The notes under the pieces: generated by a model | What the model was told of the DNA's origin: nothing | Database searches by the model: none | What the model saw: only the letters and a program-made list of their open reading frames with translations | Shown here: piece by piece, positions 1 through 7,245 of the stretch | Layout: each line of letters starts with the position of its first letter | How positions within the stretch are numbered: the first letter of the stretch is position 1 | NCBI GenBank assembly: GCA_024684065.1 | Contig: JAIKXO010000208.1 | Coordinates: 1-31,859 of the forward strand | DNA from: Lachnospiraceae bacterium | GTDB taxonomy: Bacteria; Bacillota_A; Clostridia; Lachnospirales; Lachnospiraceae | Length of the DNA stretch: 31,859 nt | Direction: 5' to 3' | Position numbers and translations under genes: made by a program

Positions 1-89
1 ACTGCACTCTCGGTAAATGCCGCTGCTAGAACAAAGCAACTTCCAACGAGTATACATAAAACACCTTTATTAAGATCACTTATTTTCAT
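1..89 (-). CDS. Partial small membrane protein, partner of XRE regulator
   Basis: The reading frame starts with ATG at 89 and runs off the window edge, so only about 29 residues are visible. It begins MKISDLNKG and then becomes hydrophobic (VLCILVGSCFVLAAAF), which suggests a membrane segment or signal anchor near the N-terminus. A strong Shine-Dalgarno (AGGAGG, about 5 nt upstream) lies inside the end of the preceding XRE regulator gene, and the two genes overlap by 14 nt, so translation is probably coupled. Small XRE regulators of this kind are often paired with a short membrane protein of unknown role. No function can be assigned from this fragment. Confidence 0.6.
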   Translation of the reverse strand, partial: MKISDLNKGVLCILVGSCFVLAAAFTESA

Positions 90-288
90 CGTTTCCTCCT
101 TTATGAATAAAAATATCTTCAATTGTCATTCCAAAATAATCTGCTATGGTAAACGCGAGATCAAGTGACGGATTATATTTTCCATTCTCAATTGAACTGA
201 TTGTTTGCCTGGAAACTCGGATTATTTTGGCAAATTCCTCCTGGCTTAAACCGCGTTCCTTCCGCAGCTTTTCTACATGGTTTTCCAA
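76..288 (-). CDS. XRE-family HTH transcriptional regulator (70 aa)
   Basis: This is a compact Cro/CI-type DNA-binding protein. Residues about 5-60 form a complete HTH_3 domain (VEKLRKERGLSQEEFAKII, then VSRQTISSIENGKYNPSLDLA, then YFGMTIEDIF). There is no extra effector domain. I start it at TTG 288 because GGAGG lies 7 nt upstream; the longer reading frame to 339 has no ribosome site and would begin upstream of the predicted transcription start. The stop overlaps the next gene by 14 nt. Two 18-bp dyads in its promoter region suggest autorepression. The family match is sure; the regulon is unknown. Confidence 0.88.
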   Translation of the reverse strand: MENHVEKLRKERGLSQEEFAKIIRVSRQTISSIENGKYNPSLDLAFTIADYFGMTIEDIFIHKGGNDENK

Positions 289-306
289 TGAATATCCTCC
301 AATTTT

Positions 307-370
307 TGTCAAGTTTCTTTTACATTTTGAATATATCATGGCATTTTACTTATGTCAAGTTTCCTTTACA
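307..370. promoter_or_regulatory. Two operator-like 18-bp dyads flanking the XRE promoter
   Basis: Two nearly identical 18-mers, TGTCAAGTTTCCTTTACA at 353-370 and TGTCAAGTTTCTTTTACA at 307-324, are imperfect dyads with TGTCAAG/CTTTACA arms. They lie 46 bp apart. One overlaps the -35 box and the other covers the expected transcription start. This is the usual arrangement for repression by a small HTH protein, so binding by the adjacent regulator is a reasonable inference. Confidence 0.6.
330..358 (-). promoter_or_regulatory. Sigma-A promoter of the XRE regulator
   Basis: On the minus strand there is a perfect -35 TTGACA (358-353), a 17-nt spacer and a -10 TATATT (335-330). The start of transcription is expected near 323, which falls in the second operator-like dyad, 35 nt upstream of the TTG start codon. 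Confidence 0.75.
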
Positions 371-437
371 TTTGTCCTTGTCTAAGAAGTCATGCGCATA
401 TAAATGGTCCACTAACCCCGTCCCCAGGTCTAACTCT

Positions 438-1226
438 TCATCTTAGATATTTATCCACCAATTCATTGACAATCTTCATATTCAGAACATCCTGTTCAGT
501 TTCAAAAGTAAGAATCAAACACTCCCCGGGCATAATTCCGGTCATTTGATAGCTGTTGAGCTTTTTTACAGCTTTTATGGCATATTCGGGTTTGTCCATC
601 CTTCCTTCATGTTCCCAATAAATTTCTCTTCTGAGTTTCCTTGAAAGGAATGTGAAATCAGGATAGACAATTCCATATCCTACTAGATTAAGTGGCTTTT
701 CATATTTGTATAAAATATTGTTTCTGAAGAAATAATCTGCAAGAATCTTTTCTGATTTGGATCTTACCCGTTCTCCTCTTTCCGATATGATTACAGGAGT
801 TCCTTCTTTAAATGCTTTCCCTGTATACGGCTCCGAATACCACCTCGCTTCCAGTTGGCTAAATGTTGGTTCAACAGGAGTAATCAGCTTCTGCCTCTCA
901 GCGTGAAGTGATGTAAATAATTGTTCAACCTCATCATCGTCGTAATCCTTTAGGCATTTTCTAATAAGCTTGGCTCTTGTCTCTGCCGTTTTGAGCACAG
1001 AATCATTATATGCTTTCTGAGCCAACTGACGAGGCAGTAGTTCGTTCTCCCTCGGAATATAGTCTCCATATCTGTCGTTAATGCAGTTATAGTATCTGAC
1101 ATTACCGTGATCTACAGATATACGCAGCCTTCCTTCTGGTGCTGAGTTCTTGTTTTCACTAACCTTTGCAATTATGCCTTCCAGATGCTTTCGCTCCTGC
1201 AATAGCATTTCTTTTAATCCATACAA
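438..1226 (-). CDS. PD-(D/E)XK nuclease-like protein, function unknown (262 aa)
   Basis: The N-terminal half is charged and helical (LLQERKHLEGII, later NAPEGRLR-like NSAPEGRLRIS). The C-terminal half carries a pattern typical of restriction-endonuclease-like folds: SKSE (E about 159), VYPDFT (D about 190) and YWEH (E about 205, H about 206), followed by a conserved-looking Y-x(3)-G-x(2)-PGE-x-LILT region. Related proteins occur widely in Firmicutes without a known role. I start it at TTG 1226 because GAGGG lies 7 nt upstream. The ATG at 1298 has no ribosome site and would place the N-terminus in the repeat array; ATG 1208 is another option. The upstream neighbour is the hairpin-repeat array at 1317-1722. 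A direct DNA substrate cannot be inferred. Confidence 0.65.
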   Translation of the reverse strand: MYGLKEMLLQERKHLEGIIAKVSENKNSAPEGRLRISVDHGNVRYYNCINDRYGDYIPRENELLPRQLAQKAYNDSVLKTAETRAKLIRKCLKDYDDDEVEQLFTSLHAERQKLITPVEPTFSQLEARWYSEPYTGKAFKEGTPVIISERGERVRSKSEKILADYFFRNNILYKYEKPLNLVGYGIVYPDFTFLSRKLRREIYWEHEGRMDKPEYAIKAVKKLNSYQMTGIMPGECLILTFETEQDVLNMKIVNELVDKYLR

Positions 1227-1316
1227 TATTTTTCCCTCTTTTCTTTTGAATTTGCAGATACAGTTTTTGATTTTGACCAATACGTCGATAGTAGTCATCC
1301 ACTATTGTCCGCAAAT

Positions 1317-1722
1317 ATGATTCAGTTTTAGACATACATACTTGAATCATTCTGATAAAACTTGATGTTTGACTCATTAGAAGATATCTAGATTTAAAGT
1401 CATCCTGAACAAGCTCAGTAATTGACCTATATTAAAAATACTTAATTTGAGGTCAACCGATTTCAACTCCACAGTTGACTCAATTATATGATTATTGAAT
1501 TTTCGGTCATAGAAATACTCCACGACCATTGACTCACTTTGGTGATTTTTGATTTGAAGTCAGCCATGAGTCTTGCAATTGTTGACTCATTTAGAATAAT
1601 ATTGGAATTGCGGTCAATCTAGTGCTCTCCAGTGATTGACTCAAACAGAATAATATTGATTTGCAGTCAATCTAGTACGTCACTACAATTGACTCAAACA
1701 GAAAATATTAGATTTGCAGTCA
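1317..1722. repeat. Array of eight inverted-end repeats with constant 19-bp spacers
   Basis: The units are 1317-1349, 1369-1402, 1422-1455, 1475-1509, 1529-1562, 1582-1616, 1636-1669 and 1689-1722, each 33-35 bp. Every gap between them is exactly 19 bp. Each unit starts with TTGACTCA or a close variant and ends with GTCA preceded by complementary bases, so it can fold as a stem with an AT-rich loop. The last two units are nearly identical; those towards the nuclease gene are more diverged. A further GTCA at 1294-1297, again 19 bp before the first unit, hints at one more decayed copy. The 53-54 bp period is not a multiple of three and no gene crosses the array. The stretch 1227-1806 contains nothing else apart from the rpsI terminator. 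Confidence 0.85.
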
Positions 1723-1733
1723 TGCAAATGATG

Positions 1734-1771
1734 AAAAAAGAAACCCGGAAGCCATTGAACAGGCTTCCGGG
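1734..1771 (-). terminator. Rho-independent terminator after rpsI
   Basis: CCCGGAAGCC (1744-1753) pairs perfectly with GGCTTCCGGG (1762-1771) around an 8-nt loop. On the minus strand the stem is followed by TTTCTTTTTT. It lies 35 nt beyond the rpsI stop codon and separates the rplM-rpsI unit from the repeat array. Confidence 0.93.
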
Positions 1772-1806
1772 GAATAAATCTTGAATAGTCTCGTATAGAG
1801 AAACGA

Positions 1807-2211
1807 TTATCTCTTTGAGAACTGCGGTGCTCTTCTCGCAGCTTTGAGACCGTACTTCTTTCTTTCCTTCATTCTGGGGTCTCTTGTAAGGAAGCCTTCC
1901 GACTTAAGCGAAGGACGGAACTCTGCGTCAGCCTTAACGAGCGCTCTGGAGATCCCATGCCTGATCGCGCCTGCCTGGCCGGTAAATCCGCCGCCATGCA
2001 CGTTTACCAATACGTCAAACTTATCAACCGTATTCGTCGTATCGAAGGGCTGACGAACGATCTTCTTAAGGGTCTCAAGCCCGAAATAATCATCAATATC
2101 TCTCTTGTTTATCGTAATATTTCCCTTGCCGGGCATAATATATACTCTTGCAACCGAGCATTTTCTTCTCCCTGTTGCGTAATATCTTTCTGATGCCGCT
2201 TTTTTAGCCAC
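1807..2211 (-). CDS. rpsI: 30S ribosomal protein S9
   Basis: S9 binds the head of the 30S subunit and its C-terminal tail reaches the P-site tRNA. The sequence has the family hallmarks: [21 protein letters not shown] near the N-terminus, [22 protein letters not shown] in the middle and the basic tail ending FSKR. The length of 134 aa is normal. The start is GTG at 2211 with AGGAGG 8 nt upstream. It follows rplM by 35 nt as the second gene of a two-gene unit and is closed by the terminator at 1734-1771. Confidence 0.97.
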   Translation of the reverse strand: MAKKAASERYYATGRRKCSVARVYIMPGKGNITINKRDIDDYFGLETLKKIVRQPFDTTNTVDKFDVLVNVHGGGFTGQAGAIRHGISRALVKADAEFRPSLKSEGFLTRDPRMKERKKYGLKAARRAPQFSKR

Positions 2212-2246
2212 TTTATAATCCTCCTAAATTAATTAAGTCTAAGCGT

Positions 2247-2678
2247 TTACTTTAACTTCAGCTCTTCCGGCTTCTGCGCGGCATGCGGATGCTCCGCGCC
2301 CTCGTATACGAAAAGCTTCTTGTACATCCTGTTTCCCAAAGGTCCCTTCGGAAGCATTCCTCTTATGGACTTCTGCAGAGCTTCGCAGGGCTTCCTGTTA
2401 AGCTTCTCCCTGAGGGTCATGCTCTTAAGGTGTCCGACATAGCCTGTATGATGATAATAGATCTTCTGGTCGAGCTTTTTGCCTGTTACCTTGAACTTGT
2501 TGGCATTTAAGATTATTACATAATCGCCTGTATCGGCATGAGGCGTGAATATGGGCTTATTCTTGCCTCTTAATATCTTGGCAACCTCGGACGACAGACG
2601 CCCAAGCGTGCATCCTTCAGCGTCGATAACATACCATTTTCTCTCAATGGCAGTATCGTTAGGCATATAAGTATTCAT
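2247..2678 (-). CDS. rplM: 50S ribosomal protein L13
   Basis: L13 is an early-assembling 23S rRNA-binding protein. Visible hallmarks are [26 protein letters not shown] at the N-terminus, the GDYVIILNA strand, the [12 protein letters not shown] segment and [15 protein letters not shown] near the end. The length of 143 aa fits the family. The ATG at 2678 has GGAGG 9 nt upstream. It is the first gene of the rplM-rpsI unit, with its own promoter at 2863-2891 and a structured leader, so it is not simply read through from truA. Confidence 0.97.
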   Translation of the reverse strand: MNTYMPNDTAIERKWYVIDAEGCTLGRLSSEVAKILRGKNKPIFTPHADTGDYVIILNANKFKVTGKKLDQKIYYHHTGYVGHLKSMTLREKLNRKPCEALQKSIRGMLPKGPLGNRMYKKLFVYEGAEHPHAAQKPEELKLK

Positions 2679-2692
2679 TATGTTTATCCTCC

Positions 2693-2750
2693 AAAAACGG
2701 CATATCCTTCACAATCTTCAGCTTCGTCCGCTGAAGATCCAAACATGCCG
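2693..2750 (-). promoter_or_regulatory. Structured leader of rplM, likely autogenous control element
   Basis: In the roughly 178-nt leader, ATCTTCAGC and GCTGAAGAT (2738-2730 with 2722-2714) form a perfect 9-bp hairpin. It is enclosed by CGGCAT (2750-2745) pairing with ATGCCG (2703-2698). A TTTTT tract and then the GGAGG ribosome site follow at once. L13 leaders acting in feedback control are known in Firmicutes; whether this matches that Rfam family was not tested. Confidence 0.6.
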
Positions 2751-2862
2751 CACTCTGTATTAAAAAATATTTCGGAGCAAAACGTTCGGGTTTAACGTTA
2801 AGCTCAATGATCCTGCTTATCAGCCGGGGCTATGGCCCATAACCAGAACCGGACAATTAGGT

Positions 2863-2891
2863 ATTATATTATACGGAAAAACCCGTGTCAA
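2863..2891 (-). promoter_or_regulatory. Sigma-A promoter of rplM-rpsI
   Basis: Minus strand -35 TTGACA (2891-2886), a 17-nt spacer and -10 TATAAT (2868-2863): a full consensus promoter. A second TATAAT overlaps at 2873-2868, at less favourable spacing. Transcription should start near 2856. Confidence 0.9.
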
Positions 2892-2965
2892 GCTGAAATC
2901 ATCCTGATTTCTGCTGATTTTCGCTGAAAATCACATGGATTTCGGATGTTCCGTCCGTAAACAGC

Positions 2966-3772
2966 TTATATTTCCCAAAAATCGTACTCAACGAGACAGA
3001 GCCCTTTTGCGGGAGCCGTCACTCCGGCCCTGCTCCTGTCCTTAGCCTCAAGGATCTCCTTCATATCAGAAGGCTCTATCCTTCCCTGCGCGGCATCGAT
3101 AAGGGTGCCCGCTATTATTCTTACCATATTATACAGGAAGCCGTTCCCGGTAACGAAGATATCCACCTGATGGCCTTCCTTTTTTATTTCGATCGCGGTG
3201 ATCCGCCTTACCGTGCCTGTTTTTGAAACGGCCGGGCTTTCCGATTTTTCAGCTTCGTCTGCTGCATCCGGCCTGAACCTTATTTCCTGCGGCTTCTCCT
3301 TACAGAAGCTCTTAAAGTCATGTTCCCCCGTGAGAAAATCCGCGGCCTCCCTCATTTTCTCAAGATCGAGCGGTCCGTGTACCCAATGGGTGTACAACCG
3401 TTTCGAAGGGAGATGGAAGGTATCGTTCCATATGCTGTAACGGTATGTCTTAAGGCAGGGCGTTCTTCTTGGATGAAAATCCGGCCTGACCTCTCTCGAA
3501 CTCATGACTCTTATATCCGAAGGGAGGCTCTGGTTTACGGCAAAGGAAAATTTATCTGCGGGTATCCCTGAATCCGTGTCAAACACGCACACCGCCCCTT
3601 CTGCATGCACCCCGGAATCCGTCCTTGAAGCCCCGATGACCCGGATATCCTCGTTAAGGAGTCTCGAAAGCTCCCTGTTCAAAACGCTCTCTATTGTCTC
3701 GGCATGACGCTGAACCTGCCAGCCCGCGTATTCTGTCCCGTCATAGGCGACAGTAAGCATTATACGCCTCAA
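2966..3772 (-). CDS. truA: tRNA pseudouridine(38-40) synthase TruA
   Basis: TruA isomerises uridines 38-40 in the anticodon arm of tRNAs. The N-terminus LTVAYDGTEYAGWQVQ and the catalytic motif GASRTDSGVHA (Asp about 52) are clear, as are FHPRRTPCLKTYRYSIWN and the C-terminal FLYNMVRIIAGTLIDAAQG. The length of 268 aa is slightly long because of an acidic insertion at about residues 160-187 (DAADEAEKSESP), between the FKSFC and RRITAIEI strands. The start is TTG 3772 with AAGGAG 8 nt upstream; ATG four codons later is possible but worse placed. It follows ecfT, the order usual in Firmicutes. Confidence 0.95.
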   Translation of the reverse strand: MRRIMLTVAYDGTEYAGWQVQRHAETIESVLNRELSRLLNEDIRVIGASRTDSGVHAEGAVCVFDTDSGIPADKFSFAVNQSLPSDIRVMSSREVRPDFHPRRTPCLKTYRYSIWNDTFHLPSKRLYTHWVHGPLDLEKMREAADFLTGEHDFKSFCKEKPQEIRFRPDAADEAEKSESPAVSKTGTVRRITAIEIKKEGHQVDIFVTGNGFLYNMVRIIAGTLIDAAQGRIEPSDMKEILEAKDRSRAGVTAPAKGLCLVEYDFWEI

Positions 3773-3802
3773 ATTTGGAATCTCCTTTTATATATAAAGG
3801 TT

Positions 3803-3910
3803 CTTTGCCCCTGAATATCCGGCTGACTTTCTTCAGGATCCTAAAGCCCTGTTAAAGAAGCCTTTGCCCCTGAATATCCGGCATTCCTTCCAAGCTTCTG
3901 AGAATCGAAG
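3803..3910. repeat. Direct repeat pair and hairpin in the ecfT-truA gap
   Basis: A 21-bp word beginning CTTTGCCCCTGAATATCC occurs identically at 3803-3823 and 3862-3882. Next to the ecfT stop is a small hairpin (CTTC 3895-3898 with GAAG 3907-3910) containing AGAATCGAAGACT (3901-3913). The same 13-mer follows the rplB stop at 25579-25591, also preceded by GCCCCTGAA. The 150-bp gap contains no gene. Confidence 0.7.
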
Positions 3911-3922
3911 ACTTCGCTGCAG

Positions 3923-4726
3923 TTATCCGAATAAAATCCTTAACGCAATTACCGCGCCAAGATATGCATAAAGCACCAGGTAAGCTACCCGGTCCCGCCT
4001 TTTGTATACAAGAGGCTTCATCTTTGTCCTGCCCTCTCCGCCCCGGTAGCATCGTGCCTCCATGGCCAGGGCAAGATCGTTCGCCCTTCTGAAGGCCGAT
4101 ACAAAAAGTGGCACCAAAAGCGGTACCAGCGCCTCGGCTTTTTTTATGATATTTCCGCTTTCAAAATTCGCTCCCCTTGCCATCTGGGCCTTCATTATCT
4201 TGTCGGTCTCTTCGGTAAGGATCGGGATAAAGGAAAGAGCGATCGACATCATCATGGCTATCTCATGTACCGGCACCTTAAATATCCTAAGCCATGAAAG
4301 AAGCTTTTCGATCCCGTCAGTCAGCTGCTTGGGCGTCGTCGTAAGAGTCATCACCGAAGAACCGAGTATCAGAAAGCAGAGCCTTAACATCATTTTGACG
4401 GCGGTTTTTACGCCCTCCTTTGTGACCGTAAGCCTCCAGAACGAAAAGAGCGGCTCTCCATGTGTAAAAAGAAGATTGAAAACAGCTGTTATTAGAATAA
4501 GGATAACAACCGCCTTTAATCCCTTTACCATAAAAGAAAACGGCACCCTGGAGATCTTTATCATGACGGCAAGAAAAAAAGCCGCCAGAAGATACCCCTG
4601 CCAGCTGTCAAATATAAACATTGAGACAATAAAAAAAAGCGTCCCCATTATCTTGACTCTCGGATCAAGCTTATGGAGAATGGAATCCGCAGGATAGAAT
4701 TGTCCCAGTGTTATTTCTCTAAGCAC
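3923..4726 (-). CDS. ecfT: ECF transporter transmembrane component EcfT
   Basis: EcfT is the membrane coupling subunit that joins two ATPases to interchangeable S components in energy-coupling-factor vitamin transporters. The protein has the family start (LGQFYPADSILHKLDPRVKI), several membrane helices in the first 120 residues and a last helix at the C-terminus. The two cytoplasmic Ala-Arg-Gly-type coupling motifs are visible (MKAQMARGANFES, then LALAMEARCYRGGEGRTKM). The length of 267 aa is standard. The GTG start at 4726 directly abuts the ecfA2 stop codon, so the two are translationally coupled. No S component is encoded in the window. Confidence 0.95.
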   Translation of the reverse strand: MLREITLGQFYPADSILHKLDPRVKIMGTLFFIVSMFIFDSWQGYLLAAFFLAVMIKISRVPFSFMVKGLKAVVILILITAVFNLLFTHGEPLFSFWRLTVTKEGVKTAVKMMLRLCFLILGSSVMTLTTTPKQLTDGIEKLLSWLRIFKVPVHEIAMMMSIALSFIPILTEETDKIMKAQMARGANFESGNIIKKAEALVPLLVPLFVSAFRRANDLALAMEARCYRGGEGRTKMKPLVYKRRDRVAYLVLYAYLGAVIALRILFG

Positions 4727-5584
4727 CTATAAACCTCTGTGTCCGAATATCGAAAGGATCTCCCTCTTTGCTTCCTCAAGGGTAATAGCGTCCGATGAAA
4801 CAGGGATCCCCCTCTTGTTAAGCCCTTTCAGGATCTTAGTCACCTGAGGGATATCAAGCCCTATCTCCTGCATGATCTCTGCTTCCCTGAATACGTTCCG
4901 GGGAGTATCGTCAAACACAAGCTCTCCCTTATACATCACAAGAAGCCTTTCGGCATTTTCGGCGACATCATCCATACTGTGCGACACAAGGATGACGGTC
5001 ATTCCGGTTTCTTCCCTTATGCTCCTTATCAGGGACAGTATCTCTTCCCGTCCCCTGGGATCAAGCCCCGCGGTGGGCTCGTCGAGTATCAGCACCTCCG
5101 GCTTCATCGCAAGCACTCCCGCGATCGCAACCCTCCGCTTTTCACCTCCCGAAAGATCGAAGGGCGAAATATAGAAATCCTCATCCCGAAGGCCCACAAG
5201 CTTAAGCGCCTCATACGCCCTGAGCTCGCATTCCTTGCGGGAAAGTCCTAAATTCTTCGGTCCGAAGCAGACATCGGTAAATACGTCCACTTCGAAAAGC
5301 TGGTGTTCCGGATATTGGAACACAAGCCCAACCTTGCTCCTTAAGGCTTTTTTGTCGTAGTCCTTTTCGAAGATATCCTCACCGTCATAGTATACGCTCC
5401 CGGACTCAGGAGCAAGAAGACCGTTCAAATGCTGCACGAGAGTCGACTTTCCGGAACCCGTGGCGCCAAGAAGGCCGATAAATTCACCGTTTTCTATCTT
5501 AAAGCTCACATCCTTAAGAGCCCTGAGTTCATAGGCCGTCCCCGCCCCGTATGTATAACTTAAGTGATTTACAATAATCGACAT
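4727..5584 (-). CDS. ecfA2: ECF transporter ATPase EcfA2
   Basis: This is the second ABC ATPase of the ECF module. Motifs in order: Walker A GATGSGKS (about 40-47), Q-loop [11 protein letters not shown] (Gln 90), signature LSGGEKRR (144-151), Walker B VLILDEP (about 164-170) and switch His about 202 (VSHSMDD). The length of 285 aa is typical. The gene overlaps ecfA1 by 16 nt and abuts ecfT. I call it A2 from its position after ecfA1, as in other Firmicutes; sequence alone does not separate the paralogues with full certainty. Confidence 0.94.
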   Translation of the reverse strand: MSIIVNHLSYTYGAGTAYELRALKDVSFKIENGEFIGLLGATGSGKSTLVQHLNGLLAPESGSVYYDGEDIFEKDYDKKALRSKVGLVFQYPEHQLFEVDVFTDVCFGPKNLGLSRKECELRAYEALKLVGLRDEDFYISPFDLSGGEKRRVAIAGVLAMKPEVLILDEPTAGLDPRGREEILSLIRSIREETGMTVILVSHSMDDVAENAERLLVMYKGELVFDDTPRNVFREAEIMQEIGLDIPQVTKILKGLNKRGIPVSSDAITLEEAKREILSIFGHRGL

Positions 5585-6420
5585 ATCGCGCTTTCAAGTT
5601 CCTCTGAGGATAATATCCCGTCCGGAAGATCAAGGCCTGCTTTCTTTAGTTCCCATGCAAGCTCGGTGGCCTGAGGAACGTCAAGCCTTATCTTTTTAAG
5701 CTCCTCAACCCTTGAGAATATCTCTCTCGGGCTCCCCTGCATGACTATACGGCCCTCGTCCATGACAAAGACCTTATTCGCATATATGACCTCTTCCATA
5801 TAATGGGTGATCAGTATCATTGTTATTTTTTCGACATCGTTCAGAGCCCTTACGGCCCTTATCACCTCTCTGCGGCCTTTCGGATCGAGCATCGCGGTCG
5901 GCTCATCGAGCACTATGCATTTCGGGTGCATCGCAAGAACGCCCGCAATGGCGACCCTCTGCTTCTGTCCGCCCGAAAGCTTACCCGGGGACCGTTTTCT
6001 GTACTCATACATGCCTACGGTCTTAAGGCTCTCTACGACCCTTTCCCATATTTCATCAGTAGGGATCCCCATGTTTTCGGGGCCGAAGCCCACGTCTTCT
6101 TCTATGACTGTTCCGATTATCTGATTGTCGGGATTTTGAAAGACCATACCGGCCGTCTGTCTGATATCCCAAAGATGCGCCATATCACAGGTATCCATCC
6201 CGTCGACAAAAACCGTGCCCTCGGTCGGATACAGGATTGCGTTTATATGCTTTGCCAGAGTGCTTTTTCCGGAGCCGTTATGCCCCAGGATAGCAATAAA
6301 ATCACCTTCCTGCACGGACAGGTTTACGTTATCGACAGCTCTTGTAAACCCGTCCGGCTCTCCGTCCTTATCTCTCCTGATATAATCAAAAACCAGGCTT
6401 TTTGTATCTATTATTCCCAT
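5569..6420 (-). CDS. ecfA1: ECF transporter ATPase EcfA1
   Basis: This is the first ATPase of the ECF module, forming a heterodimer with EcfA2 under EcfT. Walker A GHNGSGKS is at about 46-53, Q-loop MVFQNPDNQ at 92-100, signature LSGGQKQR at 148-155, Walker B CIVLDEP at 168-174 and the switch His at about 206 (THYMEE). Its 283 aa are usual. The ATG at 6420 lies 2 nt after the stop of the upstream lipoprotein gene. In many Firmicutes this gene follows rplQ; here four envelope genes separate them, so its transcription may depend on the envelope promoters. Confidence 0.95.
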   Translation of the reverse strand: MGIIDTKSLVFDYIRRDKDGEPDGFTRAVDNVNLSVQEGDFIAILGHNGSGKSTLAKHINAILYPTEGTVFVDGMDTCDMAHLWDIRQTAGMVFQNPDNQIIGTVIEEDVGFGPENMGIPTDEIWERVVESLKTVGMYEYRKRSPGKLSGGQKQRVAIAGVLAMHPKCIVLDEPTAMLDPKGRREVIRAVRALNDVEKITMILITHYMEEVIYANKVFVMDEGRIVMQGSPREIFSRVEELKKIRLDVPQATELAWELKKAGLDLPDGILSSEELESAICRLL

Positions 6421-6422
6421 GC

Positions 6423-7136
6423 TCAGTTATTGACGATGGCCTTCGATCCGTCTGAATAAGTGACCTCCCAATAGCCCGTATCCATTCCGCAATCTTCAAC
6501 GTATACACGGCTTACTTCTGTTTTACCTGCCGGCGCCTGGGCCTGGGCCTGTTGCGCGGCCTGAGCCTGGGCTAACGCCTCTGCCTGGGCCTGAGCCTGG
6601 GCAAGCGCATCCGCCTGGGCCTGGGCCTGAGCCTGAGCCAGTGCCTGAGCCTGGGCAAGCGCCTCTTCCTCAGGAGTCTGCGCATTTGTCTGAGCCACGT
6701 CAGCAGACTTCTTAGTTGATTTATTATTCTTTTTCTTCGGCGCTTCTGCCTGGACTTCCGGAGCTTTTTCGGTGGCTTTTTCTTCCTTTATCTCCTCTTT
6801 TTCCGCTTCAGCTTCTGCCTGGACTTCCGGAGCCTTTTCGGCGGCTTCCTCTTCCTTTATCTCCTCTTTTTCCGCTTCTGCTTCTTCAGTATCCGCATCC
6901 TCTTTTACTTCTTCCGCGGTCTCTTTTTCCTCTGCAGCTTCGGATTGTGTTACGTCCTCTTCTTCAGGTGCCTCTTCCTTTATCTCCTCTTTTTCTTCAG
7001 AAGCCGGTTCTTCCGCAGAAATCTCTTCCTCTGATACTTCCCTTGTCTGCCCGTTTTCTGCCGGGTAATAACACCCGGTGACCATAACCAAAGCCATCGT
7101 TACCGCAAGAAATATCCCTCTTCTCCTGTTTTTCAT
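6423..7136 (-). CDS. Repetitive Glu-rich/Gln-Ala-rich lipoprotein (237 aa)
   Basis: The N-terminus is a lipoprotein signal peptide (basic RRR, hydrophobic stretch, lipobox VTGC with Cys 22). Next is a very acidic region with a near-duplicated 23-residue unit ([10 protein letters not shown], then [10 protein letters not shown]), then a Lys-rich linker, then about 50 residues of Gln-Ala repeats. The last 35 residues ([29 protein letters not shown] region) look like a small folded end domain. The design suggests an extended stalk that displays the C-terminal module outside the membrane; this is inference. AGGGGG lies 7 nt before ATG 7136. The repeats make copy-number variation likely. Exact function unknown. 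Confidence 0.75.
   Translation of the reverse strand: MKNRRRGIFLAVTMALVMVTGCYYPAENGQTREVSEEEISAEEPASEEKEEIKEEAPEEEDVTQSEAAEEKETAEEVKEDADTEEAEAEKEEIKEEEAAEKAPEVQAEAEAEKEEIKEEKATEKAPEVQAEAPKKKNNKSTKKSADVAQTNAQTPEEEALAQAQALAQAQAQAQADALAQAQAQAEALAQAQAAQQAQAQAPAGKTEVSRVYVEDCGMDTGYWEVTYSDGSKAIVNN
6530..6665. repeat. Hexameric coding repeat for the Gln-Ala tract
   Basis: On the plus strand, GCCTGG and GCCTGA hexamers and close variants (GCAAGC, GCCAGT) follow one another, encoding Ala-Gln pairs on the minus strand. Codon use within the tract is monotonous, which suggests growth by replication slippage. Confidence 0.75.
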
Positions 7137-7245
7137 CTGATTACCCCCTGAATGATCCGAATCCTGAGCTGCCGTCTGCAGGCTGAACCGGCCGCTGTAT
7201 TTTAAGCGTCGGCCTCTCCGGATTCAAAATATCCGTTCTATACCG

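Noticed and set aside
1159..1377. 72-aa minus-strand reading frame overlapping the nuclease gene
   Set aside because: It has no ribosome site, runs through the repeat array and is in a different frame from the nuclease-like protein. A frameshifted N-terminus is possible but unsupported, since TTG 1226 gives a good start.
1317..1722. CRISPR array
   Set aside because: The units differ too much from one another, the 19-bp spacers are shorter than those of most CRISPR types, the last two spacers share sequence, and no cas gene lies in the window. I report it as a repeat array instead.
4062..4697. 211-aa plus-strand open frame
   Set aside because: It lies antisense to ecfT, has no ribosome site and shows no recognisable domain.
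5803..6459. 218-aa plus-strand open frame
   Set aside because: Antisense to ecfA1; a shadow of the real coding frame.
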